A stretch of 64,000 bases of DNA from assembly GCA_021772095.1 (NCBI GenBank), contig JADYXR010000122.1, forward strand, positions 62,001-126,000. Direction: 5' to 3'. How positions within the stretch are numbered: position 1 is the stretch's first letter; each line of letters opens with the position of its first letter. A model generated the notes under the pieces. It made no database searches and was not told the DNA's origin. It worked only from the letters and a program-made list of their open reading frames with translations. Shown piece by piece: positions 45,552 to 53,606 of the stretch. The translations under genes and the position numbers were made by a program. This DNA comes from Candidatus Obscuribacter sp. (lineage in GTDB: Bacteria; Cyanobacteriota; Vampirovibrionia; Obscuribacterales; Obscuribacteraceae).

Positions 45552-46760
45552 TTACTTAACTTTGATGGGAATCGAACGATTGTTTAATTTCAACTGAAGA
45601 TTTCCATCAGTCATAACCACCTGCGCGTTAATTTCTTCGCCGGAAAGAATTTCGATCAGTTGTTTGCCGACCACGTCGTAGCGCCAGCCTTCGTTGATCT
45701 TCAGATCAGTGGCATTCTCGAGTTTATTCTCCTTGTGCAGGCGAACAATCAATTGCAATTCATCGCGTGTGCAAATGTGTTCCGGCGCAAGGCCAATTTC
45801 GTTAGCCAGATATTTCAAAACAATGTACAAAAAGTCCCCGGTCAGAACTTCGCTCTTGGTAGGCACTTTTCCTGTCGGCCAGGTCGGTAGATCTTGATCT
45901 GACAACGCTCGTGCTTTCTCGATCGCGGCGATGATGGCTTTGCCGTACACCCTTGGTTGGTCCGGTCGGATGCCGCGCATGTTTCTCAAATCATCTATAG
46001 ATGTAGAAGGTTTGCGCGCGATCTCGAGCATGACGTTATCCGATAGCACCACCCGTGGCGGCTTATTAATCCGGCGCGCTTCGGTGTCGCGCCAGTTCCA
46101 CATCTCCCGTAACACGGCCAAGCCGCGCGAGTTGAGCGAGTTGGCGCCTTTGATACGCATGAATGCCCGGCTGCGATCGTGCTCGTAATATTCATTGCTC
46201 TCGTAAGTTTTGCACTCTTCGACAGCCCATTCCAAACGACCCTGAGAGACTAAACGATCCACGATCTTGTTGTAAAGTGGTATCAAGTGAAGAACATCAC
46301 TGACCGCATAATCGATTTGCGCTGGAGTCAAAGGTCTCGATTGCCAATCGCTGAAGCTTTCAGTTTTTGCGATCTGAACGTTCAAAATATCGCTCAGCAA
46401 GCGGCGATAGCCGGCCGAATAACCGAAGCCTGCAAAGCCCGCACCGATCTGAGTATCGAAAATATTTTTTGGTATCAAACCAGATGACTGGAAAACAATT
46501 TCCAGATCCTGACTTCCCGCGTGGAAAATGCATTTGACCTTTTCGTCTGCAACACGGTTCCACAAGCTCGAAAGATCTTGGATGACAAAGGGATCTACGA
46601 GATATGGCGTAGTCTCAACGCAGACTTGAACGAGACAAAGAATTGGGAAATAAGTTCGCTCCGGAATAAATTCGAAGTCGAACGCAGCCAATCCGACACT
46701 GTCGATGTGGTTGCATAATTCTTCTAGATCAGCCGGAGAAACAACGAGTTTTGCGATCAC
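45552..46760 (-). CDS. rnd: Ribonuclease D
   Basis: A 402-residue 3'-5' exoribonuclease that trims tRNA and other small RNA 3' ends. The DEDDy active site is visible: AFDFEFIPE (Asp/Glu), CIFHAGSQDLEIV (Asp), and YAVSDVLHLIPLYNKI (Tyr/Asp). An HRDC domain follows (~205-290, with SRGLAVLREMWNWRDTEARR and RNMRGI), and a further C-terminal helical region. GTG start at 46760, 3 bp after the IMPase stop, implying translational coupling. Length is normal. Confidence 0.93.
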   Translation of the reverse strand: MIAKLVVSPADLEELCNHIDSVGLAAFDFEFIPERTYFPILCLVQVCVETTPYLVDPFVIQDLSSLWNRVADEKVKCIFHAGSQDLEIVFQSSGLIPKNIFDTQIGAGFAGFGYSAGYRRLLSDILNVQIAKTESFSDWQSRPLTPAQIDYAVSDVLHLIPLYNKIVDRLVSQGRLEWAVEECKTYESNEYYEHDRSRAFMRIKGANSLNSRGLAVLREMWNWRDTEARRINKPPRVVLSDNVMLEIARKPSTSIDDLRNMRGIRPDQPRVYGKAIIAAIEKARALSDQDLPTWPTGKVPTKSEVLTGDFLYIVLKYLANEIGLAPEHICTRDELQLIVRLHKENKLENATDLKINEGWRYDVVGKQLIEILSGEEINAQVVMTDGNLQLKLNNRSIPIKVK

Positions 46761-46763
46761 GGA

Positions 46764-47609
46764 TTATATGGATCCCCGAGCTGAAGGTGGACTGCCGAGA
46801 TTATGCCGGCACCATTCTAATGTACCCTTGCGACCAATGACTACTGACGTCTCGTGCAGAACGGATGGAAATTCGAATTTTAATTCGTCTAAGTCCATTG
46901 TTCCTACGTCCAGTCCATTGGCAAGTGCGATGGCTGCTGGTCCTGCAGTGTCCCAGGTTTTCAATTTGCCTGACATGTGAACGAAAATATCGGCGCGATT
47001 ATCGAGAATGCGGGCGACTTTAACACCGATGCTACCTGTTTTGATCAACTGAACATTTGGCAGTGTTTCAATCCAGGGATGGCCTTTGCGATCGCGGAAG
47101 CCCATCATCAGGCGCATTTCATCGTTTGGATTTAATTCTTTGAGAGGCTCGTATTGAACTGCGGCTTCGCCGTCTTTTTTCTTCCAGGCACCGTATTCAG
47201 GTCCGCCGAACCAAGAAGCGCTCTCTGCAGGCGCGTAGACAAAACCAAAAACAGGTTTTGCATCCATCAGCAGTCCGATCATGACTGAGTACTGTCCGTC
47301 GTTCTTAATATAGTTGTCAGTGCCATCGATTGGATCGATCATCCAGACCCGACCAGACATCGGCACTTCGGCAAGTTCGCTGTCTTCTTCGGAGACGACG
47401 ATATCATGCGGATACTTATTAGAAATTTGTTCAACTAATATGCGAGACAGCTCCAAATCCGCTGACGTGACGCGATCCATCGGACCGGTCTTCTCTTGAA
47501 TGTCTACGGTTTCGCGCATTGTAAGCGTTAGTTGACCCGCTCTCTCAATCAACTCGAGAAAAAATGAAATTTCGTCGTCTTTCAAAAGACATGTCATTGC
47601 TTGTGGCAT
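46764..47609 (-). CDS. Inositol monophosphatase-family phosphatase (CysQ-like)
   Basis: A 281-residue Mg2+-dependent phosphatase. Metal-binding motifs are VVSEEDSE, WMIDPIDGTDNYIKN and KTWDTAGPAAIALANGLD. Order and spacing fit the IMPase/CysQ superfamily; CysQ-type 3'(2'),5'-bisphosphate nucleotidase and inositol or fructose-1,6-bisphosphatase activities cannot be separated by eye. First gene of a minus-strand operon with rnd and a Ser/Thr kinase. pAp inhibits some exoribonucleases, so a CysQ-type partner of RNase D would make sense, but this is inference. Confidence 0.85.
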   Translation of the reverse strand: MPQAMTCLLKDDEISFFLELIERAGQLTLTMRETVDIQEKTGPMDRVTSADLELSRILVEQISNKYPHDIVVSEEDSELAEVPMSGRVWMIDPIDGTDNYIKNDGQYSVMIGLLMDAKPVFGFVYAPAESASWFGGPEYGAWKKKDGEAAVQYEPLKELNPNDEMRLMMGFRDRKGHPWIETLPNVQLIKTGSIGVKVARILDNRADIFVHMSGKLKTWDTAGPAAIALANGLDVGTMDLDELKFEFPSVLHETSVVIGRKGTLEWCRHNLGSPPSARGSI

Positions 47610-47678
47610 CGGTCCGGATACCTGAATTTGTCCAAAGGTTTAGACCTTGGAAACGAAGCGGAATTTTCTGAACGGAAT

Positions 47679-47686
47679 CTATATAG
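47679..47686 (-). promoter_or_regulatory. CTATATAG palindrome, possible extended -10 of IMPase-rnd-kinase operon
   Basis: On the minus strand the context reads TGCTATATA, an extended -10-like sequence, 70 bp ahead of the IMPase start. No clear -35. Same octamer as at 17271, 18012 and 38177. Confidence 0.35.
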
Positions 47687-47703
47687 CATTTACCGGCGCT
47701 TAA

Positions 47704-48183
47704 TTATCCCAGACTCTGGGCTTGCTGGTCCGTGTACATGCGGCACCCGAATTCCTCAGCCAATTTGTTGTCGAGCAGGTCGGCGACGTAGGCGACGTGC
47801 CATACCAGATCGTCCAACTCTTCTTGAACCAGTCCAAAAGTCGGTCTCTGGGCGACAACCAGGACGATTTCGTCATGCGTCGAAAGAGCACAGCTACTGA
47901 GCGAGCTATTCAGATCCAATAATTTTCGGTAGAAAGGCTCGCGATTGCTGTCAGGAAGATAAACCAGCGGACTGGTTATTCTAAGTACAGCCCCGTGCTG
48001 GCTGACTTGTACGAACACATATATCTTGGCGCTGCCCTCGGACAGCCACCAGCCGTAGCCCTGGGCATCACGTAAGGCGTGAGTCTGCGGGTCGAGCCCG
48101 CGTCTGCGGAAATATTGCTCGACCATTGTAACGGCGTCGCTTGCAGCGCCCTGAGTTAATTTCTGTGTTCCGAACAAGCTCAT
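47704..48183 (-). CDS. YbjN/CesT-like (secretion-chaperone fold) protein
   Basis: A 159-residue cytoplasmic protein. The alternation of an N-terminal helix (AVTMVEQYFRRRG), strands (GWWLSEGSAKIYVFVQVS, AVLRITSPLVYLP), a central helix and a strand (EIVLVVAQRPTFGL) followed by a long helix (EELDDLVWHVAYVADLLDNKLAEEFG) matches the YbjN/type III chaperone-like fold. Such proteins are often adaptors in bacteria; no secretion system is visible here. GAGG lies about ten bases before the ATG and may be masked by a hairpin. Confidence 0.65.
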   Translation of the reverse strand: MSLFGTQKLTQGAASDAVTMVEQYFRRRGLDPQTHALRDAQGYGWWLSEGSAKIYVFVQVSQHGAVLRITSPLVYLPDSNREPFYRKLLDLNSSLSSCALSTHDEIVLVVAQRPTFGLVQEELDDLVWHVAYVADLLDNKLAEEFGCRMYTDQQAQSLG

Positions 48184-48524
48184 CCCCTGCTAGCCTCGGA
48201 GGCGCTAGCTACCTGATATGCACGTACCGTCTAACGCCCCATAGTATACAAGCAGATGGCAAAATCAGTTTAGGCTCCCGGCGAGCGGCTGGGCGGGTCC
48301 TATTTAGGCGTAAACAGTGAATCTATGAGGGTCCTTGACTTGTGAGAATAAACCTTAAAGCTGTTCTGAATTCTCAAGAGATACACACATTAAAAAGAGT
48401 CTATAAAAATCTTTGATTACAGAGCACGAAGAACTTTGTCACAGGGCCTAGTCGAAACAAAACATTGTTGTATTATTGTTTTTATCGACGTGCCACTTCA
48501 GTGGTACATCTTTGAACCGCTCGG
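48184..48524. other. Intergenic region upstream of tRNA-Asn, 341 bp
   Basis: Contains a GCTAGC inverted repeat near 48189-48211 in the leader of the YbjN-like gene, and TATTAT at 48471-48476, 48 bp ahead of the tRNA, a plausible -10. No ORF seen. Confidence 0.4.
48471..48476 (+). promoter_or_regulatory. TATTAT -10 candidate for tRNA-Asn
   Basis: Hexamer in an AT-rich context 48 bp before the mature tRNA 5' end. The -35 is not obvious. Confidence 0.35.
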
Positions 48525-48596
48525 TCCCGAGTAGCGCAGCGGTAGCGCAGGTGACTGTTAATCACTTGGTCGTAAGTTCGAATCTTACCTCGGGAG
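48525..48596 (+). tRNA. tRNA-Asn (GTT anticodon)
   Basis: A 72-nt cloverleaf: acceptor TCCCGAG/CTCGGGA, D stem GCGC/GCGC with loop AGCGGTA, anticodon stem GGTGA/TCACT with loop CTGTTAA (anticodon GTT), T stem GTAAG/CTTAC with loop TTCGAAT, discriminator G. The CCA end is not encoded. A strong terminator follows 6 nt later. Confidence 0.96.
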
Positions 48597-48602
48597 TGTT
48601 GA

Positions 48603-48632
48603 AAACCCTGCTTCGGCAGGGTTTTTGTTTTT
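48603..48632 (+). terminator. Intrinsic terminator of tRNA-Asn
   Basis: AAACCCTGC and GCAGGGTTT form a perfect 9-bp stem around a TTCG tetraloop, followed by a T-rich run. It ends only 14 nt before the chosen start codon of the next gene. Confidence 0.9.
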
Positions 48633-48645
48633 CAGGATGGATTCA

Positions 48646-49248
48646 ATGTATAGAGCCCGAACCCTTTTCGACCACCTGAGCGTGGAATCGGTAGCGCCGA
48701 GATTAACTGAAAGTGTTTTGATCGTGGTCGATGCCCAGCGCGAATATGTCGACGGCAGTTTGCCGCTCTACAAAATCGATCGGTCGCTCAACGAAATTAA
48801 AATCTTGCTTGAACGCGCAAGAAAAAACAAAACGCCAATCTTTCATCTCGTGCATCATGCCCCTGCGGGCGCACCGATTTTTGATCCGAATGGTGAATTT
48901 GTCGAGATTGCAGAACAGGCTCGTCCGGTAGATGGCGAACCGGTTGTCATTAAAAATCTTCCAGGTGGTTTCGTTAATACCAACCTGCATGAATTGATTA
49001 CCGGCACGAAACGAAAAAATGTAATTATCGCCGGTTTTATGACTCATATGTGTATTGATGCCACTACACGTGGTGCCGCGGATCTTGGATACAATGCAAC
49101 AGTAGTTGCGGCAACTTGTACGACAAGAGATGTGCCATCGCCATCAGGCGGAGTTGTTGACGCGACGGTGTTGCATAACTCGAGTCTGGCAGCGCTTGCT
49201 GATCTAGTGGCGATGGTCGTTCAAGACGTTGCGGACATTCCTGATTAG
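48646..49248 (+). CDS. Isochorismatase-family cysteine hydrolase
   Basis: A 200-residue protein from the ATG at 48646, preferred because AGGATGG lies five bases upstream (ATG at 48637 also in frame). The catalytic triad of the family is visible: Asp in LIVVDAQREYVD, Lys in VVIKNLPGGFV and Cys in GFMTHMCIDATTRGAADLGY, with the characteristic cis-peptide region before the Cys. These enzymes hydrolyse isochorismate, nicotinamide, N-carbamoyl or other amide substrates; specificity cannot be set from sequence alone. There is almost no space for its own promoter after the tRNA terminator. Confidence 0.88.
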   Translation: MYRARTLFDHLSVESVAPRLTESVLIVVDAQREYVDGSLPLYKIDRSLNEIKILLERARKNKTPIFHLVHHAPAGAPIFDPNGEFVEIAEQARPVDGEPVVIKNLPGGFVNTNLHELITGTKRKNVIIAGFMTHMCIDATTRGAADLGYNATVVAATCTTRDVPSPSGGVVDATVLHNSSLAALADLVAMVVQDVADIPD

Positions 49249-49341
49249 TTCGCGGATCTGCTAATTGGTTTAGTTCTGAATCCTGCAGTTTTGTTCGGAC
49301 TCCTGCGTAGTTCCGAATCATGTGTTGTTCGCATCTTCAAT
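49247..49341. repeat. Degenerate ~17-bp repeats downstream of isochorismatase gene
   Basis: Units with approximate consensus AGTTCCGAATCCTGCGT start at 49247, 49272, 49292, 49309 and 49326; the last three are spaced exactly 17 bp. They share the core GTTC-N4-TC(C)TG with the array at 28959-29061. Further decayed copies may extend to ~49400. Confidence 0.55.
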
Positions 49342-49562
49342 TCGCATTCAAGTTCGTCGTGTCTGAACGTGCTTCGTTGTCGGAACGTGGGCTACAACTT
49401 GACGTTACGCGTTTTTGTTATTAGAACAAAACCTGAACTCAGGCGCGGCTCCCGCTTTGCGACTTTTAAAATTGAGTTGTAAGTTTTGAGAAATAATAAT
49501 GTCGAGAAAACCCAAACTGAGAATATACACAGTCGGCGGATCACTCAAAAGGCGGCGGACTC

Positions 49563-49928
49563 GTGGCAAGACAAGCAATGGAAAGTGGTGACTCGTCCAA
49601 AACTTCCGGCTCTTCCGACAAGATGCCTTACGGGCAAAACGATAATTTCAACAACAAAGATCTCAGTAAGAGTATCGATGAAGTTAACACCGCACGTAAT
49701 GCCATGTCCCCACAACAGTACAATCAGTTTCTCAAGCAAAGTTTGAACGAGTTGCTTTTCGATGATGCTGTTGTTCCGACACTCAATGTCGACTCGGAAG
49801 ATGGCGACGGCAAAGAAGAGTCAGGCAAAATGCCTGCACGCATGTTGAACGAAGCAGAAGTTCAAAAGATGGTTGGCATTGGCACTATGCAACTGATTAG
49901 TTCGAACTCGGCGGCGAGTCCGCTTTAG
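49563..49928 (+). CDS. Hypothetical small acidic protein
   Basis: A 121-residue protein from GTG at 49563; ATG at 49578 is an alternative. The N-terminal ~35 residues are Ser/Asp/Asn-rich and probably disordered. The centre is helical (LSKSIDEVNTARNAM, SPQQYNQFLKQSLNELLFDDA), followed by an acidic stretch (VDSEDGDGKEES) and a helix with MLNEAEVQKMVG. No signal peptide or known motif. I do not recognise it. Codon use resembles its neighbours, supporting that it is real. Confidence 0.5.
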   Translation: MARQAMESGDSSKTSGSSDKMPYGQNDNFNNKDLSKSIDEVNTARNAMSPQQYNQFLKQSLNELLFDDAVVPTLNVDSEDGDGKEESGKMPARMLNEAEVQKMVGIGTMQLISSNSAASPL

Positions 49929-50020
49929 TCCTGAAAAATTTCCCGGACAATCATTTCCTACATTAGCTCGAAAAGTTTCTGCCGAACTCCGTATAATGGA
50001 GAGCGTCTCGGAGGAACAAC

Positions 50021-50605
50021 ATGAGTCTCTTTGTTTCAGTCATCGATGATACCGATGAAGAACTGATTCCTTCATTAGAAGAAGCCGTTGCCCTTTCCGT
50101 TAAAGAGCCGAAACTAGTCATCGGCACCAATGTTGATGGTGTGCAGGGTGAATCGATCGGCAGTTACGGCAACCTTCATAAATTAAGAGGTTTCGCCGCG
50201 CACATCGAGTTTAATGGTGGCACTCCGACGGTGGAAGATCAAGCGGCTAATTATCCTCTTCTTCGGAACATTTACGAAGGCGAATTAATTACAAAACAGT
50301 TTCAACATTTGATCGAACATTCGGATTCGGACGGATTCTATTTGCCGATTGATTTTGCCGAGCCGTTTCCTCTGGTGATCGATGAGACGCTCAATTCATG
50401 CGGATCTTCATTTCAGTTGCTAAACGAACTGAACCAAATTGGTCCGGTTCTTTTTGGTGACTCGTTGGCTGAACTAAAGGGACCGGAAATTTTTTGGACG
50501 TTGGATGACTTTGATCCGTGGGTCGTCGAAAAGTTAGTCTGGACGCGACTTCGCTGGCTCGTGCGTAATGCTAATAAACAAAACTTGGTGATGACATTCG
50601 GCTAG
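50021..50605 (+). CDS. Hypothetical cytoplasmic protein
   Basis: A 194-residue acidic protein with an excellent ribosome binding site (CGGAGGAACAAC before ATG). The sequence alternates strands and helices (LFVSVIDD, LVIGTNVDGV, GFAAHIEFNGG, DGFYLPIDFAEPFPLVID) with a Trp-rich C-terminal helix (DPWVVEKLVWTRLRWLVRNA). The layout is reminiscent of small immunity-type or adaptor proteins, but no toxin gene is adjacent and I do not recognise the family. Confidence 0.6.
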   Translation: MSLFVSVIDDTDEELIPSLEEAVALSVKEPKLVIGTNVDGVQGESIGSYGNLHKLRGFAAHIEFNGGTPTVEDQAANYPLLRNIYEGELITKQFQHLIEHSDSDGFYLPIDFAEPFPLVIDETLNSCGSSFQLLNELNQIGPVLFGDSLAELKGPEIFWTLDDFDPWVVEKLVWTRLRWLVRNANKQNLVMTFG

Positions 50606-50699
50606 ACGACGCGAATGTGGGTCAGTTTTAATGCACAGTCTGATAGCTAATTAGGCTCTGTGGCAATCTGCTTGTTGTGAGATGTACACTCGATTCCCA

Positions 50700-51275
50700 T
50701 CACCCTTTCGAATAGATTCCCATCACTCTTTCTTTCACATTTTTTGCGGACGAAAAAGTATAAATTCGTTTTGATTCAGTTGAATGCGTTTCGCCAGTAT
50801 CTGGATCCTTTAATGAACGCGCCGGAAATTTCATGGAGTCGAAAGTGCCGAGTTCAGCCACTACAATTCGTTCGCCGCTGTCCAGTGTTCGCTTTAAAAT
50901 ATCAACGAATGTTTTGATAACTGTCATCGCGAGACTTTGCTCGAAAGCATATTTCCTTGCAAGATTCTCAGACAGATCTTCATTCGTCAGAAGCTTGATT
51001 GCTGCTTTTCTCGCATGGTCAGAGGGTTCACCGGATGTGAAAGTCGGCCATTTTTTCGCAGGCAAAACCATTTCTTCGCCTGTTCGAGGATTTTGCGCGC
51101 TTCTTTCGTTTTCGAGTTTTGCCCAGAAGATGCCCAAGCCATCGAGATACACGAAATACTCGAGGACCATCGCATCCACAATTTCTGCGGCTATTGCACC
51201 GACCATTGCCTCCGCTTTGTGTGCGGGTACCTTCGTGGTCGCTGTGATTTCAGCAATGAGTTCTTCTTTTGTCAT
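50700..51275 (-). CDS. Tandem HU/IHF-domain DNA-binding protein
   Basis: A 191-residue protein from the ATG at 51275 (GAGGG upstream; the frame extends to 51287). Two HU-like domains lie in one chain. The first (~1-92) reads MTKEELIAEITATTKVPAHK, FVYLDGLGIFWAKL, NPRTGEEMVLPAKKWPTF. The second (~95-190) reads FVDILKRTLDSGERIVVAELGTFDSMKFPARSL, DPDTGETHSTESKRIYTF. Each has the helix-helix start and the beta-arm region including a NPxTGE/DPDTGE element. Normal HU is ~90 residues and dimerises; here the two halves could form an intramolecular pseudo-dimer. Likely a nucleoid or DNA-bending protein. Divergent from the Gln/Pro-rich protein. Confidence 0.8.
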   Translation of the reverse strand: MTKEELIAEITATTKVPAHKAEAMVGAIAAEIVDAMVLEYFVYLDGLGIFWAKLENERSAQNPRTGEEMVLPAKKWPTFTSGEPSDHARKAAIKLLTNEDLSENLARKYAFEQSLAMTVIKTFVDILKRTLDSGERIVVAELGTFDSMKFPARSLKDPDTGETHSTESKRIYTFSSAKNVKERVMGIYSKG

Positions 51276-51409
51276 CTGGTCCCTCAAGTTGAAGAACCTA
51301 TATTTTACTTCTTAAGTTCTATTGGTTTCCGCCTAAAACCGATATATAGTAAGTTTGTATCTCTATGAAAAAATCCGCATAAGCGTAGGGCGACGACCGG
51401 GAGAGGCAT

Positions 51410-53428
51410 ATGGGTTTACTTGATGACCGCGAAGCGAAAAAGCAGGAGAAGGCTGACAAGACGCCAGAGAAGCGAAAACCCAAGCTGACGTACGTTCACG
51501 GACTTGATGGGCGCCGCTACATCAACGACAAGATTTTGCGAAATCTCGAGGGCTCTCAGGGCGGGAAGTCGTTTTCCACTTACAGCTCTGTCGCGAACTA
51601 CGAGTCTCAGGGATATCTTAGCTACGATGATTTGATGGAAGAAACCGAGAAACTCACGCAGGAAGCGAGTGGAGCCGGAAACCCTTACGATAATTCTTTC
51701 GACCAGTTTGCACCTCCGTCGCAAGAAGATGGAATTTCCGTGACACATGCACAAGCTGCTGAGGTCGCGAATGCAGATTTGGAAGCTGCTTTTCAGGCGG
51801 CGGACTCGGTAGGACGAACAGTGCACGCGACGATGAACGACATGTCGCTTGGTGCGTTTCAAGCGCAGGCGTTTAACAACACACCACCTGAAGCTCAGAT
51901 GCATGGAGTGAGCGAGACGCAGGGCGCGCCTGAAGTTCATGCTGAGAAAGTTACCGGTGATATCAACACCACGATTTACGATGGCTATCATGAAGCTGCG
52001 CAGAATGCGCCATTTGCTTTTAAACCAGTGATGAGCGACGAAGCATTTAATGCAGCCTATCAGCAGGTCGCCGGCCATGAGGAATTCGCTCCGCCGCCGC
52101 AGTCTGCCGGCAATGACGATTTTGCTCCCGAGAATCAGCAGATCTCTAATTCTCAGAACGAGCAATCAGATAATCCTTACGCTGCTCCTGGTGCGGTTGG
52201 AAAGCCAACGCACATTTCTGGTCAGCAATCGAATTACGGGATGTTAGCGTCGCCTGATGAAGTCGCTGATGAAAAGCAGCAAGGCGCTCCACACCAGCAA
52301 TTGCCACCGCAGCACCAACCGCAGCAGCAACCGGCAGAGCAATTTGCGCCGCAACAACCCGTGGAGCAACATCCGCAGCAACCACCGCAACAGCGCCCTC
52401 CTCTGGGCATGTCTGTGTCGCAGTCGATGAGAGCATTGCCTCCACCTGTCAAATACGAGACTCATGAGCAACCACCGGCGCCACCAGTGCAAAAAGAAGA
52501 ATATAACAAGTTGCTTGGTGGATTATTCAAGGACGAGGATACGGAGACGCCCACCCAAAGCGCCCCTCTAGAGCAGCCCGTCACGCCGCCGACTCAGGCA
52601 CCATCGTTCAATCAAGCTTTGCAACAAGCGCAAGGTCATGCTCATGCACCTGCTCATCAATACGAACAGTCGCATCAAGCGCAGCATCAAGAGTCGCAAG
52701 ACGTGCAGCCTCCTCAAGAAGAGCACTATGCACCGCAAGCTGAACAGCAGAGTGAACAGTTTCATCAACAGCAGCAGCAGCAACCACAGCAGCTCGCTCA
52801 ACAAGAGCCGCAATTCGAGCCGCCTGCCGCAGAAAGCGTTCCGCATGTCGAGTCGGACGCACCACCGGCGGTTCAGCAAGCGTATGTTGAGCAAGCCGAG
52901 GACGCGCGATCCCATACCGATAACGTCGAGTCATCATCCTCATCTTCAAGAGATTCTTTGGTTGATTTTTCAACGACGGAACAACCGAAACCAAAATTTG
53001 ATCGCAAAAAGCCACCACTTCCGAAACAACGTGCAGACGAAGTTTATTTCGAAGACAATGCCACCAGTGGCAAGACAGCGATCTTCAAAATGCCTACTGA
53101 AGGTGTCGTGCGATCTAGTCGGGGCACAGTCGAACTCTTGGTGCATAAAGGCGGTCGCATGTTCCGACCTCACTATAATCCAGTCGGAATTCTTCTACGT
53201 GTCGACGTCAGCGATGGATTCGCTCTGATCAAAGGACAGGCTGATAAAGCACCATGGCAGATGACAGATCGCGAGGGCAACCCTCTCGATGAAGACGTCA
53301 TCAACACAGTCGCCTTCGATAAGAAAGGCAACCTCTGGTATCAAACAGTGACCGGAAAGAAGACAAGATTCCTGGTAGATGGTGGCGTCGAAGTCACAAG
53401 CGCGGAAGGCGAAGTCACAAAGATGTAG
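51410..53428 (+). CDS. Gln/Pro/His-rich low-complexity protein with conserved-looking C-terminal domain
   Basis: A 672-residue cytoplasmic protein. GGGAGAGG precedes the ATG. Residues 1-60 are basic and moderately conserved-looking (KLTYVHGLDGRRYINDKILRNLEG). Residues ~90-540 are very low complexity, rich in Gln, Pro, Ala, His and Ser, with stretches such as PPQHQPQQQPAEQFAPQQP and QQQQQPQQLAQQEPQ, resembling prion-like domains. The C-terminal ~125 residues (ADEVYFEDNATSGKTAIFKM to the end) form a compact beta-rich domain. Family not recognised; the composition suggests a scaffold or condensate-forming role (speculative). Confidence 0.65.
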   Translation: MGLLDDREAKKQEKADKTPEKRKPKLTYVHGLDGRRYINDKILRNLEGSQGGKSFSTYSSVANYESQGYLSYDDLMEETEKLTQEASGAGNPYDNSFDQFAPPSQEDGISVTHAQAAEVANADLEAAFQAADSVGRTVHATMNDMSLGAFQAQAFNNTPPEAQMHGVSETQGAPEVHAEKVTGDINTTIYDGYHEAAQNAPFAFKPVMSDEAFNAAYQQVAGHEEFAPPPQSAGNDDFAPENQQISNSQNEQSDNPYAAPGAVGKPTHISGQQSNYGMLASPDEVADEKQQGAPHQQLPPQHQPQQQPAEQFAPQQPVEQHPQQPPQQRPPLGMSVSQSMRALPPPVKYETHEQPPAPPVQKEEYNKLLGGLFKDEDTETPTQSAPLEQPVTPPTQAPSFNQALQQAQGHAHAPAHQYEQSHQAQHQESQDVQPPQEEHYAPQAEQQSEQFHQQQQQQPQQLAQQEPQFEPPAAESVPHVESDAPPAVQQAYVEQAEDARSHTDNVESSSSSSRDSLVDFSTTEQPKPKFDRKKPPLPKQRADEVYFEDNATSGKTAIFKMPTEGVVRSSRGTVELLVHKGGRMFRPHYNPVGILLRVDVSDGFALIKGQADKAPWQMTDREGNPLDEDVINTVAFDKKGNLWYQTVTGKKTRFLVDGGVEVTSAEGEVTKM

Positions 53429-53442
53429 TACCGAAACTTGAG

Positions 53443-53470
53443 TGCTCCCTCCCGTTTCAGGATGGGAGCA
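53443..53470 (+). terminator. Hairpin downstream of Gln-rich protein
   Basis: TGCTCCC and GGGAGCA form a 7-bp stem with additional inner pairing (TCC/GGA). No T-tract. Located between convergent genes. Confidence 0.45.
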
Positions 53471-53606
53471 AGCTCATCATGGGCGAGTTTCGGAGCTCAA
53501 TCAAAGGTTCGTGACCGTCATGAATCGGCCGCAATTGGGTTGCGGTCAGCAAATTTTAAAAACGCTACTCATTCACCATCTGTGGTGCACGACTGTAGAC
53601 CCTTGA

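Noticed and set aside
50021-50605. Immunity protein of a contact-dependent or polymorphic toxin system
   Set aside because: Only a vague size and fold impression; no toxin, Rhs or secretion gene is adjacent.
51416-52165. Long frames antisense to, and in other frames of, the Gln-rich gene
   Set aside because: They result from the Gln/Pro-rich composition (CAG/CAA/CCG codons read as Leu/Cys/Arg).
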